DNA of 64,000 nucleotides from Xylophilus sp. Leaf220 (GCF_001421705.1 NZ_LMKO01000023.1:106638-170637), one strand, 5' to 3'. Shown: positions 1 to 10,869, counted from the stretch's first letter. Translations and numbers: made by a program. Notes: a model not told the origin generated them from the sequence alone.

Positions 1-1679
1 CCAAGCGCGCCACCAACGAGCCGCTGTCGCAGGTGACCCTGGGCGGCGCCAGCGGTTCGCAGAAGTACGGCGCGGTCGATCTGTCGCGCCGCTTCGGGCC
101 CGACAACAGCACCGGCATCCGGCTGAACGCGGCCCACCGCGAGGGCGGCACCGGCATCGACCGCGAGAAGGTCGCCCTCGACGTGGTGTCGCTCGGCCTG
201 GACTGGCGCAGCAGCAACCTGCGCCTGTCGGGCGACATCGGCTACCAGAACCACCGCCTGGACGCGACCCGCACCAACGTGACGCCCGGCGGCACGCTGA
301 CCGCCATCCCGCGTGCGCCCGACGCCTCGACCAACTGGGCGCAGCCCTGGTCCTACTCCAACGAGCGCGACACCTTCGGCACCGTGCGCGGCGAATATGA
401 CCTCAACGACCAGGTGACGGCGTGGTTCGCTGCCGGCGCGCGCAAAGGGTCGGAGGCCAACTCCCTGGCCAACTTCGCGCTTGCCAACAATGCCGGAGCA
501 GGCACCACCTACCGCTTCGACAACACCGGCCGCGAAACGGTCAAGACCGGCGAGATCGGGGTGCGGGCCAAGGTCGAGACCGGCCCGGTCAAGCATGCGC
601 TGGTCGCGTCGATGGCGTATTTCGGCCTGGACCGCGACAACTCCTACACGTTCGACTTCAGCCGCCAGCAGGCGACGAACCTCTACAACCCGGTGTTGTC
701 GCCCTTTCCTGCCTTCAGTGCCGCAGCCGGCAGCGGCAACCCGGACGGTCCCGCCCTGCAGCGCCGAAGCCAGCTCAACAGCTTCGCGCTCGGCGACACG
801 CTGTCGTTCCTCGACGATACGTTGCTGCTGACCTTGGGCGTGCGCCGGCAAACGGTCAACAGCACGACCATCGGCTACCGCACCTTCAACGGAAGCACCC
901 TCACCAGCCCTGGCGGCGCCGTGTCGGTCTACGACCAGAGCCGCACCAGCCCTGCGGCCGGCGTGGTGTTCAAGCTGCGCAAGGAACTGTCGGTCTACGC
1001 GAACTACATCGAGCAGTTGAGCCCCGGCGAGACCGCGCCCGCCAATTCCGGCGGCCGTCCGGTGCTCAACAACGGCGCGCAGCTCGCACCCTATGTCGCC
1101 AAGCAGAAGGAAGTCGGCGTGAAGTACGACGGCGGCCGCCTGGGCGCGAGTGCAGCGCTCTTCAGCACCGACCGCCCGCGCAGCATCGTCGTCAACCAGA
1201 TCTTCGGCTCGCAGGGCGAAGACCGCCACCAGGGCCTGGAGACCACCGTGTTCGGCGAGCCGGTGCGCGGCCTGAAGGTGCTGGGCGGCATCACCCTGCT
1301 CGACGCGAAGCAGCGCTCCACCGGCAGCACCGCCACCGACGGCAAGAAGGTGATCGGCGTGCCCGACGCACAAGGCAGCGTGAGCGCCGAGTGGGACGTG
1401 CCGGGCGTGCGCGGCCTGGCGCTCAATGCGCGGGCCACCGCGACCCGCAGCAGCTATGCCGACGCGGCCAACGCCCTGCGGGTGCCGGGCTGGGCCCGGG
1501 TGGACATCGGCGCCCGCTACACCACCGAGGTGCAGGGCAGGCTGGTGACGCTGCGCGGGCGCATCGACAACGTCGCCGACCGCAACTACTGGGGCTCGGT
1601 CGGCGGCTATGCCGGTGCCGGCTACCTGGTGCTGGGCGCGCCGCGCACCTTCTCGCTGACGGCTTCCGTAGACTTCTAG
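1..1679 (+). CDS. TonB-dependent siderophore receptor, C-terminal part (5' truncated by window edge)
   Basis: Outer-membrane barrel that imports ferric siderophores or similar ligands using TonB energy. The reading frame is open from the first base, so the N-terminal signal peptide, TonB box and plug domain lie outside the window; about 559 residues are visible. The visible part alternates short hydrophobic strands with Asn/Gly/Tyr-rich loops, as in the 22-strand barrel, and ends in a phenylalanine (SVDF) as outer-membrane proteins do. The segment with ELSVYANYIEQLSPGETAP and the ending RNYWG resemble FhuE/FpvA-type receptors. The substrate cannot be told from this part. A terminator-like hairpin follows 12 bases after the stop. 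Family assignment is firm; ligand is unknown. Confidence 0.9.
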   Translation, partial: KRATNEPLSQVTLGGASGSQKYGAVDLSRRFGPDNSTGIRLNAAHREGGTGIDREKVALDVVSLGLDWRSSNLRLSGDIGYQNHRLDATRTNVTPGGTLTAIPRAPDASTNWAQPWSYSNERDTFGTVRGEYDLNDQVTAWFAAGARKGSEANSLANFALANNAGAGTTYRFDNTGRETVKTGEIGVRAKVETGPVKHALVASMAYFGLDRDNSYTFDFSRQQATNLYNPVLSPFPAFSAAAGSGNPDGPALQRRSQLNSFALGDTLSFLDDTLLLTLGVRRQTVNSTTIGYRTFNGSTLTSPGGAVSVYDQSRTSPAAGVVFKLRKELSVYANYIEQLSPGETAPANSGGRPVLNNGAQLAPYVAKQKEVGVKYDGGRLGASAALFSTDRPRSIVVNQIFGSQGEDRHQGLETTVFGEPVRGLKVLGGITLLDAKQRSTGSTATDGKKVIGVPDAQGSVSAEWDVPGVRGLALNARATATRSSYADAANALRVPGWARVDIGARYTTEVQGRLVTLRGRIDNVADRNYWGSVGGYAGAGYLVLGAPRTFSLTASVDF

Positions 1680-1690
1680 CAACGGCCGAG

Positions 1691-1720
1691 GCGGGGTCCG
1701 GGACTGCCCCCGCATTTCTT
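1691..1720 (+). terminator. Probable Rho-independent terminator of the TonB receptor gene
   Basis: GCGGGG (1691-1696) pairs with CCCCGC (1708-1713) across an 11-base loop and is followed by ATTTCTT. It starts 12 bases after the receptor stop codon. The T-tract is short, so the call is moderate. Confidence 0.5.
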
Positions 1721-1783
1721 GGGGGGTGCTTATCGCCTGCGTGATACGGTTGCATACAAACGCCGGATAATCTCGGGCTCCCC

Positions 1784-3004
1784 ATGAAGCTCATCCCGCT
1801 CAACCTCGACTCGATCCGAATCGGCAAGCCGTTGCCGTTTTCGATACGGACCACCAGCGGCACGCTGCTGGCGTCGAAGGGTTTCGTCTTCCAGACCCGC
1901 GACCAGGTGCAGACGATGGCCACGCGCGGCGGCACGCTGTGCGTCGACATCGCCGAATCGCCGGAGCAGCACCGGGCCTTCATGGGCCAGCTCGACGTGC
2001 TGGTGCGCAAGGAGCACACGATCGGCCAGATCGCGACCGCCCGGATCGACGCCGGGCTGCCGACGGTCGACCTGCGGACCCGGGCCGAGGAGACCCTGCG
2101 CAGCGCGCCGCCCGACTGGCACGACATGCAGATCCGCGCGACCGCCCTGCTGCGCGATGCCAAGGCCCCCGATTTCCTGTCCCGCCTGGGACGGCTGCAC
2201 GCCGAGCTGGACGTGCTGTCGCGCCGCATGCCCGACGCCACGCTCTTCGCCCTGATCCACTTCGCCTCGAGCGAGCTGGAGATGTACAGCGCGACGCACG
2301 GCATGCTGGTGGCGGTGGTCTGCATCATGGCCGCCCGCGACACCCTCAAATGGGAGCCGTCCACGGTCGAGACGGTCGGCAAGGCCGCGCTGACGATGAA
2401 CATCAGCATGACCGAGCTGCAGGACGAGCTGGCACAGCAGACCGCCCGCCCCAACGAGAACCAGATGGCGGTGATCGCAGTGCATGCCCACGGCTCGGCC
2501 GGGCTGCTGGAGCGCCAGGGCATCACCGATCCGCTGTGGCTCGACGCGGTGCGGCTGCACCACGAGCCGCCTTCGGGTCCGCTGCAGGACATGCAGCCGG
2601 CCGAACGGCTGGCCCGGCTGATCGAGCGGGCCGACATCTTCGCGGCGCGCCTGTCGCCGCGGGTGTCGCGCACCGCCATGCCGGCGGCCGTCGCGATGCG
2701 GGCCAGCTACCTCGACCAGGACCAGAAGGTCGACGAGGCCGGCAAGGCGCTGTTCAGCGCCATCGGCGTGTATCCGCCGGGGTGCTTCGTCAAGCTGGCG
2801 AGTAACGAGACGGCCATCGTCCTGAAGCGCGGCCGCACCGGCACCACGCCGAAGGTGGCGGTGGTGCTGAACCGCCAGGGGTCGCCGATCGGCGAGATGG
2901 TGGTACGCGACACGATGCAGCCCGCCTACAAGATCACCGCCGGCGTGACGCACGGCGAGGTGAAGGTCAAGCTGCAGCTCGACCGCATGCTGGGGATGAT
3001 CTAG
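1784..3004 (+). CDS. HD-GYP-like protein with degenerate metal site
   Basis: A 406-residue protein organised like cyclic-di-GMP phosphodiesterases of the HD-GYP group: a beta-rich N-terminal part (about 1-60), a helical HD-like core (about 130-310) and the C-terminal small beta region typical of these proteins (about 330-400). The first histidine (YSATHGM), a middle histidine pair (IAVHAHGSAGLLE) and HHE are present. The position that should read HD(I)GK instead reads TMNISM, and no GYP triplet follows HHE (HHEPPSGP). The metal-binding aspartate is therefore missing and hydrolysis of c-di-GMP is doubtful; a binding or adaptor role is more likely. It stands alone, with a family B repeat immediately after its stop. 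Start ATG at 1784. Confidence 0.8.
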   Translation: MKLIPLNLDSIRIGKPLPFSIRTTSGTLLASKGFVFQTRDQVQTMATRGGTLCVDIAESPEQHRAFMGQLDVLVRKEHTIGQIATARIDAGLPTVDLRTRAEETLRSAPPDWHDMQIRATALLRDAKAPDFLSRLGRLHAELDVLSRRMPDATLFALIHFASSELEMYSATHGMLVAVVCIMAARDTLKWEPSTVETVGKAALTMNISMTELQDELAQQTARPNENQMAVIAVHAHGSAGLLERQGITDPLWLDAVRLHHEPPSGPLQDMQPAERLARLIERADIFAARLSPRVSRTAMPAAVAMRASYLDQDQKVDEAGKALFSAIGVYPPGCFVKLASNETAIVLKRGRTGTTPKVAVVLNRQGSPIGEMVVRDTMQPAYKITAGVTHGEVKVKLQLDRMLGMI

Positions 3005-3093
3005 CTCTCCCCCGGGCTGCGCGCTTCGCGTCTTCGCCTACCCCCTTCCGGGGGCAGTGCCGGTGGGCCGGCGGAGCCGGACCCACGGCACCC
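3005..3093 (+). repeat. Intergenic repeat family B, copy 1
   Basis: Begins at the base after the stop of the HD-GYP-like gene. Modules in order: CCCCCGGGCTGCGC, CTTCGCGTCTTCGCC, the hairpin CCCCCTTCCGGGGG, and a second hairpin made by GTGGG...CCCAC enclosing CCGGCGGAGCCGG. The same modules recur at 7452, 10701 and 13461. Confidence 0.8.
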
Positions 3094-3147
3094 CTGAAAT
3101 GAAGACCGCCGACTGTCAGCCTGGGCGATTCCGCCAGGTGGCGGCGC

Positions 3148-4026
3148 TCAGACCGGCTGTTCGCTGACGGCGGGTGTGATGGCCGGCGACGCGGCGGCGA
3201 CCGATGCGCCCAGTTCCTTGCGGTAGCGGTTCAACTCCTGCACCGTGGCGAAGGTGCGGCCGAGCAGCAGGCTCAGGTTGTGCAGGATGCGCTCGCCCAC
3301 CTTGCCTTCCCAGGCGGCGTCGAACTTGATCTGGGTGTCGAGCCAGTGCTCCAGCCATTCCGGATCGGGCATGCGGCTCTGGATGGTGTCGCGCGGGAAC
3401 AGGGACTTGTTGACGTGCAGGTTGGTCGGGTGGAGCGCCTGCGCGGTGCGCCGGGCGCTGGCCATCAGCACGCCGACCTTGGTGAAGGCCAGCCTGGCCT
3501 CGTCGCCCGACTTGGCGATCGCCCGCTTCATGTAGCGCAGGTAGGCGCCGCCGTGGCGGGCTTCGTCCTGGCTTAGGGTGGTGTAGATCTGCTTGATGAC
3601 CGGCTCGGTGTGCCATTCGGCCGCGCGGCGGTACCAGTGGTTGAGGCGGATCTCGCCGCAGAAATGCAGCATCAGCGTCTCGAGCGGCGGTGCCGGATCG
3701 AAATCGAAGCGGATGTCGTGCAGTTCCTTCTCGGTCGGCGCATGTTGAGGCGCGAAGCGCTTCAGGTACTCCATCAGCACCAGCGAGTGCTTCTGCTCCT
3801 CGAAGAACCAGATCGACATGAAGGCCGAGAAGTCGCTGTCGTCGCGGTTGTCGCGCAGGAACATCTCGGTGGCCGGCAGGGCCGCCCATTCGGTGATCGC
3901 GTTCATCTTGACCGTCTCGGCCTGCTCGTCGGTCAGGAGCGAGGCGTCGAACGTGTCCCACGGAATGTCCCGGTCCATGTCCCAGCGCACGGATTCGAGT
4001 TGCTTGAAGAGTTCGGGGTAGAGCAT
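3148..4026 (-). CDS. Ferritin-like diiron protein (acyl-ACP-desaturase-like fold)
   Basis: A 292-residue cytosolic protein with no signal peptide. Two carboxylate-histidine clusters typical of diiron four-helix bundles are visible: EEQKH (residues 76-80) and DEARH (154-158), with extra glutamates (E46/E54, E125, E137) on the intervening helices. This E..EExxH..E..DExRH pattern is that of the acyl-ACP desaturase / ribonucleotide-reductase-like superfamily rather than of iron-storing ferritins. Betaproteobacterial members are usually annotated only as ferritin-like. The substrate is unknown; oxidation of a lipid or other small molecule is an inference. A monocistronic gene, facing the HD-GYP-like gene across a repeat. 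ATG at 4026. Confidence 0.8.
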   Translation of the reverse strand: MLYPELFKQLESVRWDMDRDIPWDTFDASLLTDEQAETVKMNAITEWAALPATEMFLRDNRDDSDFSAFMSIWFFEEQKHSLVLMEYLKRFAPQHAPTEKELHDIRFDFDPAPPLETLMLHFCGEIRLNHWYRRAAEWHTEPVIKQIYTTLSQDEARHGGAYLRYMKRAIAKSGDEARLAFTKVGVLMASARRTAQALHPTNLHVNKSLFPRDTIQSRMPDPEWLEHWLDTQIKFDAAWEGKVGERILHNLSLLLGRTFATVQELNRYRKELGASVAAASPAITPAVSEQPV

Positions 4027-4226
4027 GGCAGTCCTTGTAATGCCTCAATTTTAGGCGGCGCCCCCGGGTGGAATCGCCTTAAGCGGCACCGCCGCAAGGG
4101 AGATGCAAGCCGTTCGCGCCCGCGGCTTTCGCGGCCGCGGGACGGTGTCTTACAAGCCGCGAGCCGGGCGGCGGCCGGCCGCCTCCACTCGACAGACGGC
4201 GTGTTCTGCCGCACCATCCGCCCACC

Positions 4227-4850
4227 ATGCACATCCTGACCCGCGCTCGCCGGCTCCCCGGCTTCCTGGCCGCCCTGGCGTTCTGCGCCGCCGGCCCCTC
4301 CCATGCCGCGACGCCTGCCGCCACGGCCGCACCCGATGCCGCCGCCACCACGGCCTATCCGGCCGCCTGCCCCGCCACGCTGCGCTACACCTTCGACCGG
4401 CTGCAGGACGAGAAGCCGCAGTCGCTCTGCCAGTACAGCGGCAAGGTGCTGCTGGTAGTCAATACCGCCAGCTTCTGCGGCTTCACCCCGCAGTACAAGG
4501 GGCTGGAGGCGCTGCATGCCAAATACAAGGACCGCGGGCTGGTGGTGCTGGGCTTCCCGTCCAACGACTTCGCGCAGGAATCGGCGTCGAACAAGGAGAT
4601 CGCCGACTTCTGCGAGAACACCTTCGGCGTGCAGTTCCCGATGTTCACCAAGACGGCAGTGCGCGGCGCCGATGCCCATCCGTTCTTCCGGCAGCTGGCC
4701 CAGGCCACCGGCACCGCGCCCAAGTGGAATTTCTACAAGTACCTGGTCGGGCGCGACGGCCGCATCGTCGAAAGCTACAGCAGCATGACCTCGCCCGACA
4801 GCCGCGACCTGGTGCGCGACGTGGAGAAGCTGCTGGCGGCGAAGAATTGA
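4227..4850 (+). CDS. Glutathione peroxidase family protein, probably exported
   Basis: Thiol peroxidase of the GPX family, 207 residues. The N-terminus has basic residues, a hydrophobic stretch and SHAA (about residue 28), so it is probably a periplasmic protein; bacterial GPX proteins without a leader are about 160-180 residues. Catalytic residues are visible: peroxidatic C84 in NTASFCGFTPQY, Q117 in FAQES, W167-N168 in KWNFYKYL. C129 in EIADFC is where non-selenium GPXs keep the resolving cysteine, so thioredoxin-dependent recycling is likely. Two further cysteines (C48, C68) lie in the N-terminal extension. It would reduce H2O2 or lipid peroxides at the envelope. Single gene, followed by a hairpin terminator 95 bases after the stop. 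Confidence 0.93.
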   Translation: MHILTRARRLPGFLAALAFCAAGPSHAATPAATAAPDAAATTAYPAACPATLRYTFDRLQDEKPQSLCQYSGKVLLVVNTASFCGFTPQYKGLEALHAKYKDRGLVVLGFPSNDFAQESASNKEIADFCENTFGVQFPMFTKTAVRGADAHPFFRQLAQATGTAPKWNFYKYLVGRDGRIVESYSSMTSPDSRDLVRDVEKLLAAKN

Positions 4851-4945
4851 ACCCGGCTCTTTCCTGACAGCCAGCTTACAAAGGCTTACGCAAACGGATC
4901 GGTGGCGGCGGAACCCGGGTGCTCGCTCCCGCTCATACAGAGCAC

Positions 4946-4974
4946 GGGCGGCAGACACCGCCCACCGGTTTTTT
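4946..4974 (+). terminator. Terminator-like hairpin downstream of the GPX gene
   Basis: GGGCGG (4946-4951) and CCGCCC (4958-4963) form a stem with a 6-base loop; after ACCGG comes a run of six T. The short spacer between stem and T-run makes this imperfect. Confidence 0.5.
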
Positions 4975-7451
<2,477 letters not shown>

Positions 7452-7560
7452 AGCACACCCCCAGGCTTCGCACGCCGCTGCCGCGGCGTGTCGTTCGCCC
7501 ACCCCCTTGCAGGGGACGATGCGCGTCGGCCGGCGGAGCCGGACCGACCGCATCCCTGGT
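7452..7560 (+). repeat. Intergenic repeat family B, copy 2
   Basis: Starts at the purB stop. Modules: CACACCCCCAGGCTTCGCAC, GTCGTTCGCCCACCCCCTTG, CAGGGG, and a closing hairpin around GGCCGGCGGAGCCGGACC, ending CATCCCTGGT. Same order and orientation as copies 1, 3 and 4. Confidence 0.85.
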
Positions 7561-7591
7561 GAACATCCACCGCGCTTAATTGGAGCCTGCC

Positions 7592-8152
7592 ATGGCACTC
7601 AAATCGACCATCTTCAAGGCGAGCATCGCCATTGCGGACATCGACCACAACTACTACGCCGACCATGCGCTGACCCTGGCGCGCCATCCGAGCGAGACCG
7701 ACGAGCGGATGATGATCCGCCTGGCCGCGCTGGCGCTGAACGCGCACCAGCTGCAGACCACCTGCGGCGGCGACGGCACCCTGGCCTTCGGCGCCGGGCT
7801 GTCGAACCCCGAAGACCCCGACGTGAGCCTGCGCGACTTCACCGGCCGCACCCGGCTTTGGATCGAGGTGGGCCAGCCCGAAGACAAGCCGCTTTCGAAG
7901 GCCTGCAGCAAGGCCGACGCGGTGCTGCTCTACTGCTTCAACCACGCGGCCGAGGTCTGGTGGAAGGGCATCGAGAACAAGCTGACCCGGCTCGACAAGC
8001 TGCAGGTCTGGCGGGTGCCCACCGACCAGTCGCAGGAACTGGCCGCCCTGGCCCAGCGGAGCATGCACCTGCAGGCGACGGTGCAGGACGGCGTGCTGGC
8101 GCTGGGCGACGAGAAGACCACGGTGACGGTGGAGTGCGTCCGCTGGAAGTAG
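7592..8152 (+). CDS. yaeQ: YaeQ family protein
   Basis: 186 residues, matching the usual length of about 180. The family is recognised from the start MALKSTIFKA, ADHALTLARHPSETDERMM, the LWIEVGQPEDKPLSKACSKAD segment and VWWKGIENKL. YaeQ has a PD-(D/E)XK nuclease-like fold; E. coli YaeQ was first noted as a suppressor of rfaH defects, but its biochemical role is unsettled. ATG at 7592 follows GGAGCC at a good distance; an in-frame TTG four codons earlier is less likely. Sits alone between purB and the minus-strand pair. Confidence 0.93.
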   Translation: MALKSTIFKASIAIADIDHNYYADHALTLARHPSETDERMMIRLAALALNAHQLQTTCGGDGTLAFGAGLSNPEDPDVSLRDFTGRTRLWIEVGQPEDKPLSKACSKADAVLLYCFNHAAEVWWKGIENKLTRLDKLQVWRVPTDQSQELAALAQRSMHLQATVQDGVLALGDEKTTVTVECVRWK

Positions 8153-8171
8153 CGGCGGCTTCGCGTTCGGC

Positions 8172-8480
8172 CTAGCCGCGCGGCATCGGCGCGCCGCAGT
8201 TCCAGCATTCCTCGAAGCCGCCCTCGATCGCCTCGCCGCAGCCCGGGCAGGCCCAGCGCCGCTGGGGCAGCGCTTGGAGCTGGTCGAGCAGGGTGCGCGC
8301 GGCGGCGGCATGCTCGTCGTGGCGCACCCAGATCTCGGGCAGGCAGTCGCCCGGCGCGAGCTCGCCGGCGGCGCTGCCCAGGAACAGGCGCTGGATCGAC
8401 GCGGGATAGCCGGCCTCGCACAGCAGGTCGGCCCAGACGGTGGCGATCGCCGCGTTCGGCGCCTGGGCGATGCGGATCAT
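8172..8480 (-). CDS. Small DUF2007-like protein with C-terminal zinc ribbon
   Basis: 102 residues. The N-terminal two thirds (about 1-70) resemble the DUF2007 / putative signal-transducing fold: short beta-alpha-beta with RIAQAPNAAIATVWADLLCEAG and a later WVRHDEHAAAARTLLD. The C-terminus is a four-cysteine zinc ribbon, CPGC (78-81) and CWNC (92-95). Its ATG overlaps the TGA of the upstream gene by four bases, so the two are translationally coupled. Function is unknown; zinc binding is inferred from the cysteine spacing. Confidence 0.85.
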   Translation of the reverse strand: MIRIAQAPNAAIATVWADLLCEAGYPASIQRLFLGSAAGELAPGDCLPEIWVRHDEHAAAARTLLDQLQALPQRRWACPGCGEAIEGGFEECWNCGAPMPRG

Positions 8481-8941
8481 CGCGGGCCGAACATCGGCAC
8501 CGGCCGGGCGTCGCCGTCGTCCCGGTCCTCGCTGCGGCCCTCTGCGGCGCGCTCGGCATAGCGGTTGAAGCGCCAGGCGCTGCCCTCCAGGGTGATGCGG
8601 CGCCAGGTGGCGCGCTTCTCGGCGGGTGCCATGCCCGGCCAGTGCTGCACCTCGAAGAAGGTGCGCCCGCAGCCCTTGCACATCTCGTCGCCCTGGCTGG
8701 TGGAGCAGATCGCGATGCAGGGCGTGTCGGGCGTCGTCTCGTACCAGGCATGCCAGGCCTCCCACGCGGCGGGCGGAAAGCCCTGCTGCGCGACCTCGTC
8801 GTGGTGGAAGTACACCATCAGCGCATAGACCTCGGCCAGCGCCCGCACCTCGGCCGCCAGGGTCACCCCGTCGGGCGAGGGCTTCCTCGTCCGCCAGTAG
8901 TTGATGGCGGATTCGATGTCGGTGATGTGGAGGGCGGCCAT
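8477..8941 (-). CDS. DUF3717-DUF1289 protein
   Basis: 154 residues. The N-terminal part (about 1-75, HITDIESAINYWR...) is the DUF3717 type found in Burkholderiales. The C-terminal part is DUF1289, with DTPCIAICSTSQGDEMCKGC providing the conserved cysteines (CxxxC...CxGC) followed by RTFFEVQHW and a W-x-x-W/RI helix; DUF1289 proteins are small predicted Fe-S or zinc proteins. The protein ends in an Asp/Arg-rich tail. First gene of a two-gene unit with the zinc-ribbon protein. Function unknown. Confidence 0.87.
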   Translation of the reverse strand: MAALHITDIESAINYWRTRKPSPDGVTLAAEVRALAEVYALMVYFHHDEVAQQGFPPAAWEAWHAWYETTPDTPCIAICSTSQGDEMCKGCGRTFFEVQHWPGMAPAEKRATWRRITLEGSAWRFNRYAERAAEGRSEDRDDGDARPVPMFGPR

Positions 8942-9028
8942 GCGGCGTGGTGGGGTGCGGCGGCGGGCCGCGAAGGGAGCGCGATGATAGCGACCGGGGC
9001 CGCCCGGCGCTTCGTCCGCAAAACGCTT

Positions 9029-9093
9029 GCCATCATTTATATAGCTGTCAGCCTTTACTGGCCGCCGGCTGCGGCATGTTTCGGCTCGAAAAC
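9029..9093 (+). repeat. Intergenic repeat family A, diverged copy 2
   Basis: The first arm is worn (GCCATCATTTATATAGC), followed by GGCCGCCGGC and the tail TGTTTCGGCTCGAAAAC. It lies upstream of the TerC riboswitch promoter, in the divergent gap. Confidence 0.65.
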
Positions 9094-9130
9094 CGCGGGA
9101 AACTCCCTGCAACAAATAGGCCGGCGCGGC

Positions 9131-9160
9131 TTGCCGGCCCGTGCGCGCCAATGCTCTAAT
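9131..9160 (+). promoter_or_regulatory. Candidate sigma-70 promoter for the riboswitch-TerC transcript
   Basis: TTGCCG (9131-9136) and TCTAAT (9155-9160) are separated by 18 bases, and the aptamer begins 8 bases downstream, so the transcript would start at or just before the aptamer. Confidence 0.4.
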
Positions 9161-9167
9161 ACCTGCA

Positions 9168-9347
9168 CGAAGGGGAGTAGCTCCCGCTTCTTGCCGCACA
9201 GGGAGGCACCCCAGGGTGCTGTGGCAAGAGGTATCGGCAAGTCGTCAATACGAAGTACAACACTTCCGGCTTGCTGGGCATCAAAATCTGCATTACAGCG
9301 TGCCGAGCAAGACCTTCGATTGGAACCTTTTGCGGGTTTGGTCGAAG
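9168..9347 (+). ncRNA. yybP-ykoY (manganese) riboswitch and its switching stem
   Basis: The aptamer is recognised from its invariant parts: AAGGGGAGTAGC (9170-9181), GTCGTCAATACG (about 9241-9252) and GAGCAAGACCTTCG (9305-9318). The outer helix P1 is CGAAGG (9168-9173) with CCTTCG (9313-9318). The 3' strand of P1 contains CTTCGA (9314-9319), which is also complementary to TCGAAG (9342-9347), giving a mutually exclusive alternative stem. Known members bind Mn2+ and switch on Mn exporters or TerC-like proteins. The leader is about 280 bases before the TerC start. An ON switch for the downstream gene is inferred from the family. Confidence 0.93.
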
Positions 9348-9444
9348 TGTGTCTGCCCCCTGCGCCGCCGTGCGCCGGGATCGTGCCCTTCGTCCATGCC
9401 TGCTCCAGGTTGTTGATCGAAACGATATCTCGGAGCTTGTTTTC

Positions 9445-10188
9445 ATGGAAATGTTTTCCACACCCTGGTGGTCGGCGCTGCTCGCCATCATCCTCATCGA
9501 CCTCGTCCTGGCAGGCGACAACGCGATCGTGATCGCGCTGGCCGCGCGGAAACTTCCGCCGGCCCTGCAGAAAAAAGCCATCATCTGGGGCACCGTCGGT
9601 GCCATCGTCGTGCGCTCTGTCATGACCGTCGGCGTGGTCTGGCTGCTGAAGATTCCGGGCCTGATGCTGGTCGGCGGCCTGGGCCTGCTCTACATCGCAT
9701 GGAAGCTCCTGGCCGACCAGGGCCATGACGACGGCGAAGAGCATGCCACCGGCGCCACCACCTTCTGGGGCGCGATGAAGACCATCGTGATCGCCGATGC
9801 GCTGATGGGCATCGACAACGTGCTGGGTGTGGCCGGTGCCGCGCACGGCGCGTTCGACCTGGTCGTGATCGGCCTCCTGATCAGCATCCCGATCGTGGTG
9901 TTCGGCAGCACTCTGGTGCTGAAGCTGGTCGAGAAATTCCCGATCATCATCCAGCTGGGTTCCGCTGTGCTGGCCTTCACCGCCGCCAAGATGATCGTCA
10001 ACGAGCGCCTGCTCGCCGACTTCTTCAAGGGTGGCGAGACGATCCACCAGGTCGCCTATTGGGGGGTCTGCATCGTCGCCATCGTCGGCGTGCTGGTCGC
10101 GGGCTGGATGTCCACCCGCCGCCGCGTACCCGGCTCCGAGCGTATCGACCAGGCCAAGACCGCGGCCAAGGTCAATCCGATCGACTGA
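9445..10188 (+). CDS. TerC family membrane protein (probable Mn2+ exporter type)
   Basis: 247 residues with about seven membrane segments. Two conserved acidic metal motifs of the TerC/YkoY family are present: LVLAGDNAIVIALAAR in the first third and IADALMGIDNVLGVAGAAHG in the second. Between them a short charged loop (DDGEEH) is likely cytosolic. It is the gene controlled by the upstream manganese riboswitch, which supports metal efflux or metalation of exported proteins as its job. ATG at 9445 is preferred over the ATG two codons later because CGGAG lies 9 bases before it. The next gene follows after 53 bases and is probably co-transcribed. Confidence 0.93.
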   Translation: MEMFSTPWWSALLAIILIDLVLAGDNAIVIALAARKLPPALQKKAIIWGTVGAIVVRSVMTVGVVWLLKIPGLMLVGGLGLLYIAWKLLADQGHDDGEEHATGATTFWGAMKTIVIADALMGIDNVLGVAGAAHGAFDLVVIGLLISIPIVVFGSTLVLKLVEKFPIIIQLGSAVLAFTAAKMIVNERLLADFFKGGETIHQVAYWGVCIVAIVGVLVAGWMSTRRRVPGSERIDQAKTAAKVNPID

Positions 10189-10241
10189 TGCGTATGACCG
10201 AGATCCGTTTGCCCCCGTTCCACCACCCCGAAGGAGCTTTC

Positions 10242-10700
10242 ATGGACAAGATCATTGTGTACGTCGACGATGCGTCCTATGCGCAGCAGCAACTGGCGAC
10301 CTTGCGCGGCAGCGCCCGCAGCGCGGCCCAGCCGGTGCAGTGGGTGGTGGTGGCCTGCGCGCCCCGCATGACCCACCGCATCAGCAAGTGGGTCAGCCAC
10401 AGCGCCCGCGAGAGCTGGCGCGCCAAGTGGGCCGACAAGCTGTTCGGCGAAGCCCTGCCCTGGCTGCAGGCGCACGGCGACACGGTGGTGCCGGTGCTGG
10501 CCAAGGGCCCGCTGCCGGAGCTGACCGAGCGCCTGCTGTCGGAACACCCCGGCTCCCGCGTGTTGGACGCCCGCCGGCCGAAGTTCGGCCAGGACCTGCA
10601 GCCGGTCAGCGGCGACCAGCCGGCGGCCAAGGAAAGCCGTTGGGTGGTTCCGGGCGCCGTGATGGGCATGGGCGCCATGCTCGTTCTGGCGGCGGAGTAG
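10242..10700 (+). CDS. Hypothetical protein behind TerC, one C-terminal membrane segment
   Basis: 152 residues. The start is well marked: AAGGAG ends 5 bases before ATG 10242. The N-terminal part (KIIVYVDDASYAQQ, VQWVVVACAP) looks like a nucleotide-binding alpha/beta fold of the universal-stress type, without a clear G-x2-G-x9-G loop. The C-terminus (VVPGAVMGMGAMLVLAAE) could be a short membrane anchor. It probably shares the riboswitch-controlled transcript with TerC. I do not recognise a function. Confidence 0.85.
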   Translation: MDKIIVYVDDASYAQQQLATLRGSARSAAQPVQWVVVACAPRMTHRISKWVSHSARESWRAKWADKLFGEALPWLQAHGDTVVPVLAKGPLPELTERLLSEHPGSRVLDARRPKFGQDLQPVSGDQPAAKESRWVVPGAVMGMGAMLVLAAE

Positions 10701-10796
10701 GCACACCCCCAGGCTTCGCACTGCGTGTCTTCGCCCACCCCCTTGCAGGGGGCGATGCCAGGAGACCGGCGGAGCCGGATCTCCGGTATCCCTGGT
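10701..10796 (+). repeat. Intergenic repeat family B, copy 3
   Basis: Begins at the base after the previous stop: CACACCCCCAGGCTTCGCAC, TGCGTGTCTTCGCCC, ACCCCCTTGCAGGGGG hairpin, then GGAGACCGGC...GCCGGATCTCC hairpin and CCCTGGT. Nearly identical modules to copy 2. Confidence 0.87.
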
Positions 10797-10869
10797 AGTG
10801 GATATGCGGCGTTGTGAATGATCGGACACCGGGAGCGGCGCCAGCCGCTGCCCGGTGTATTCTTTTGGG

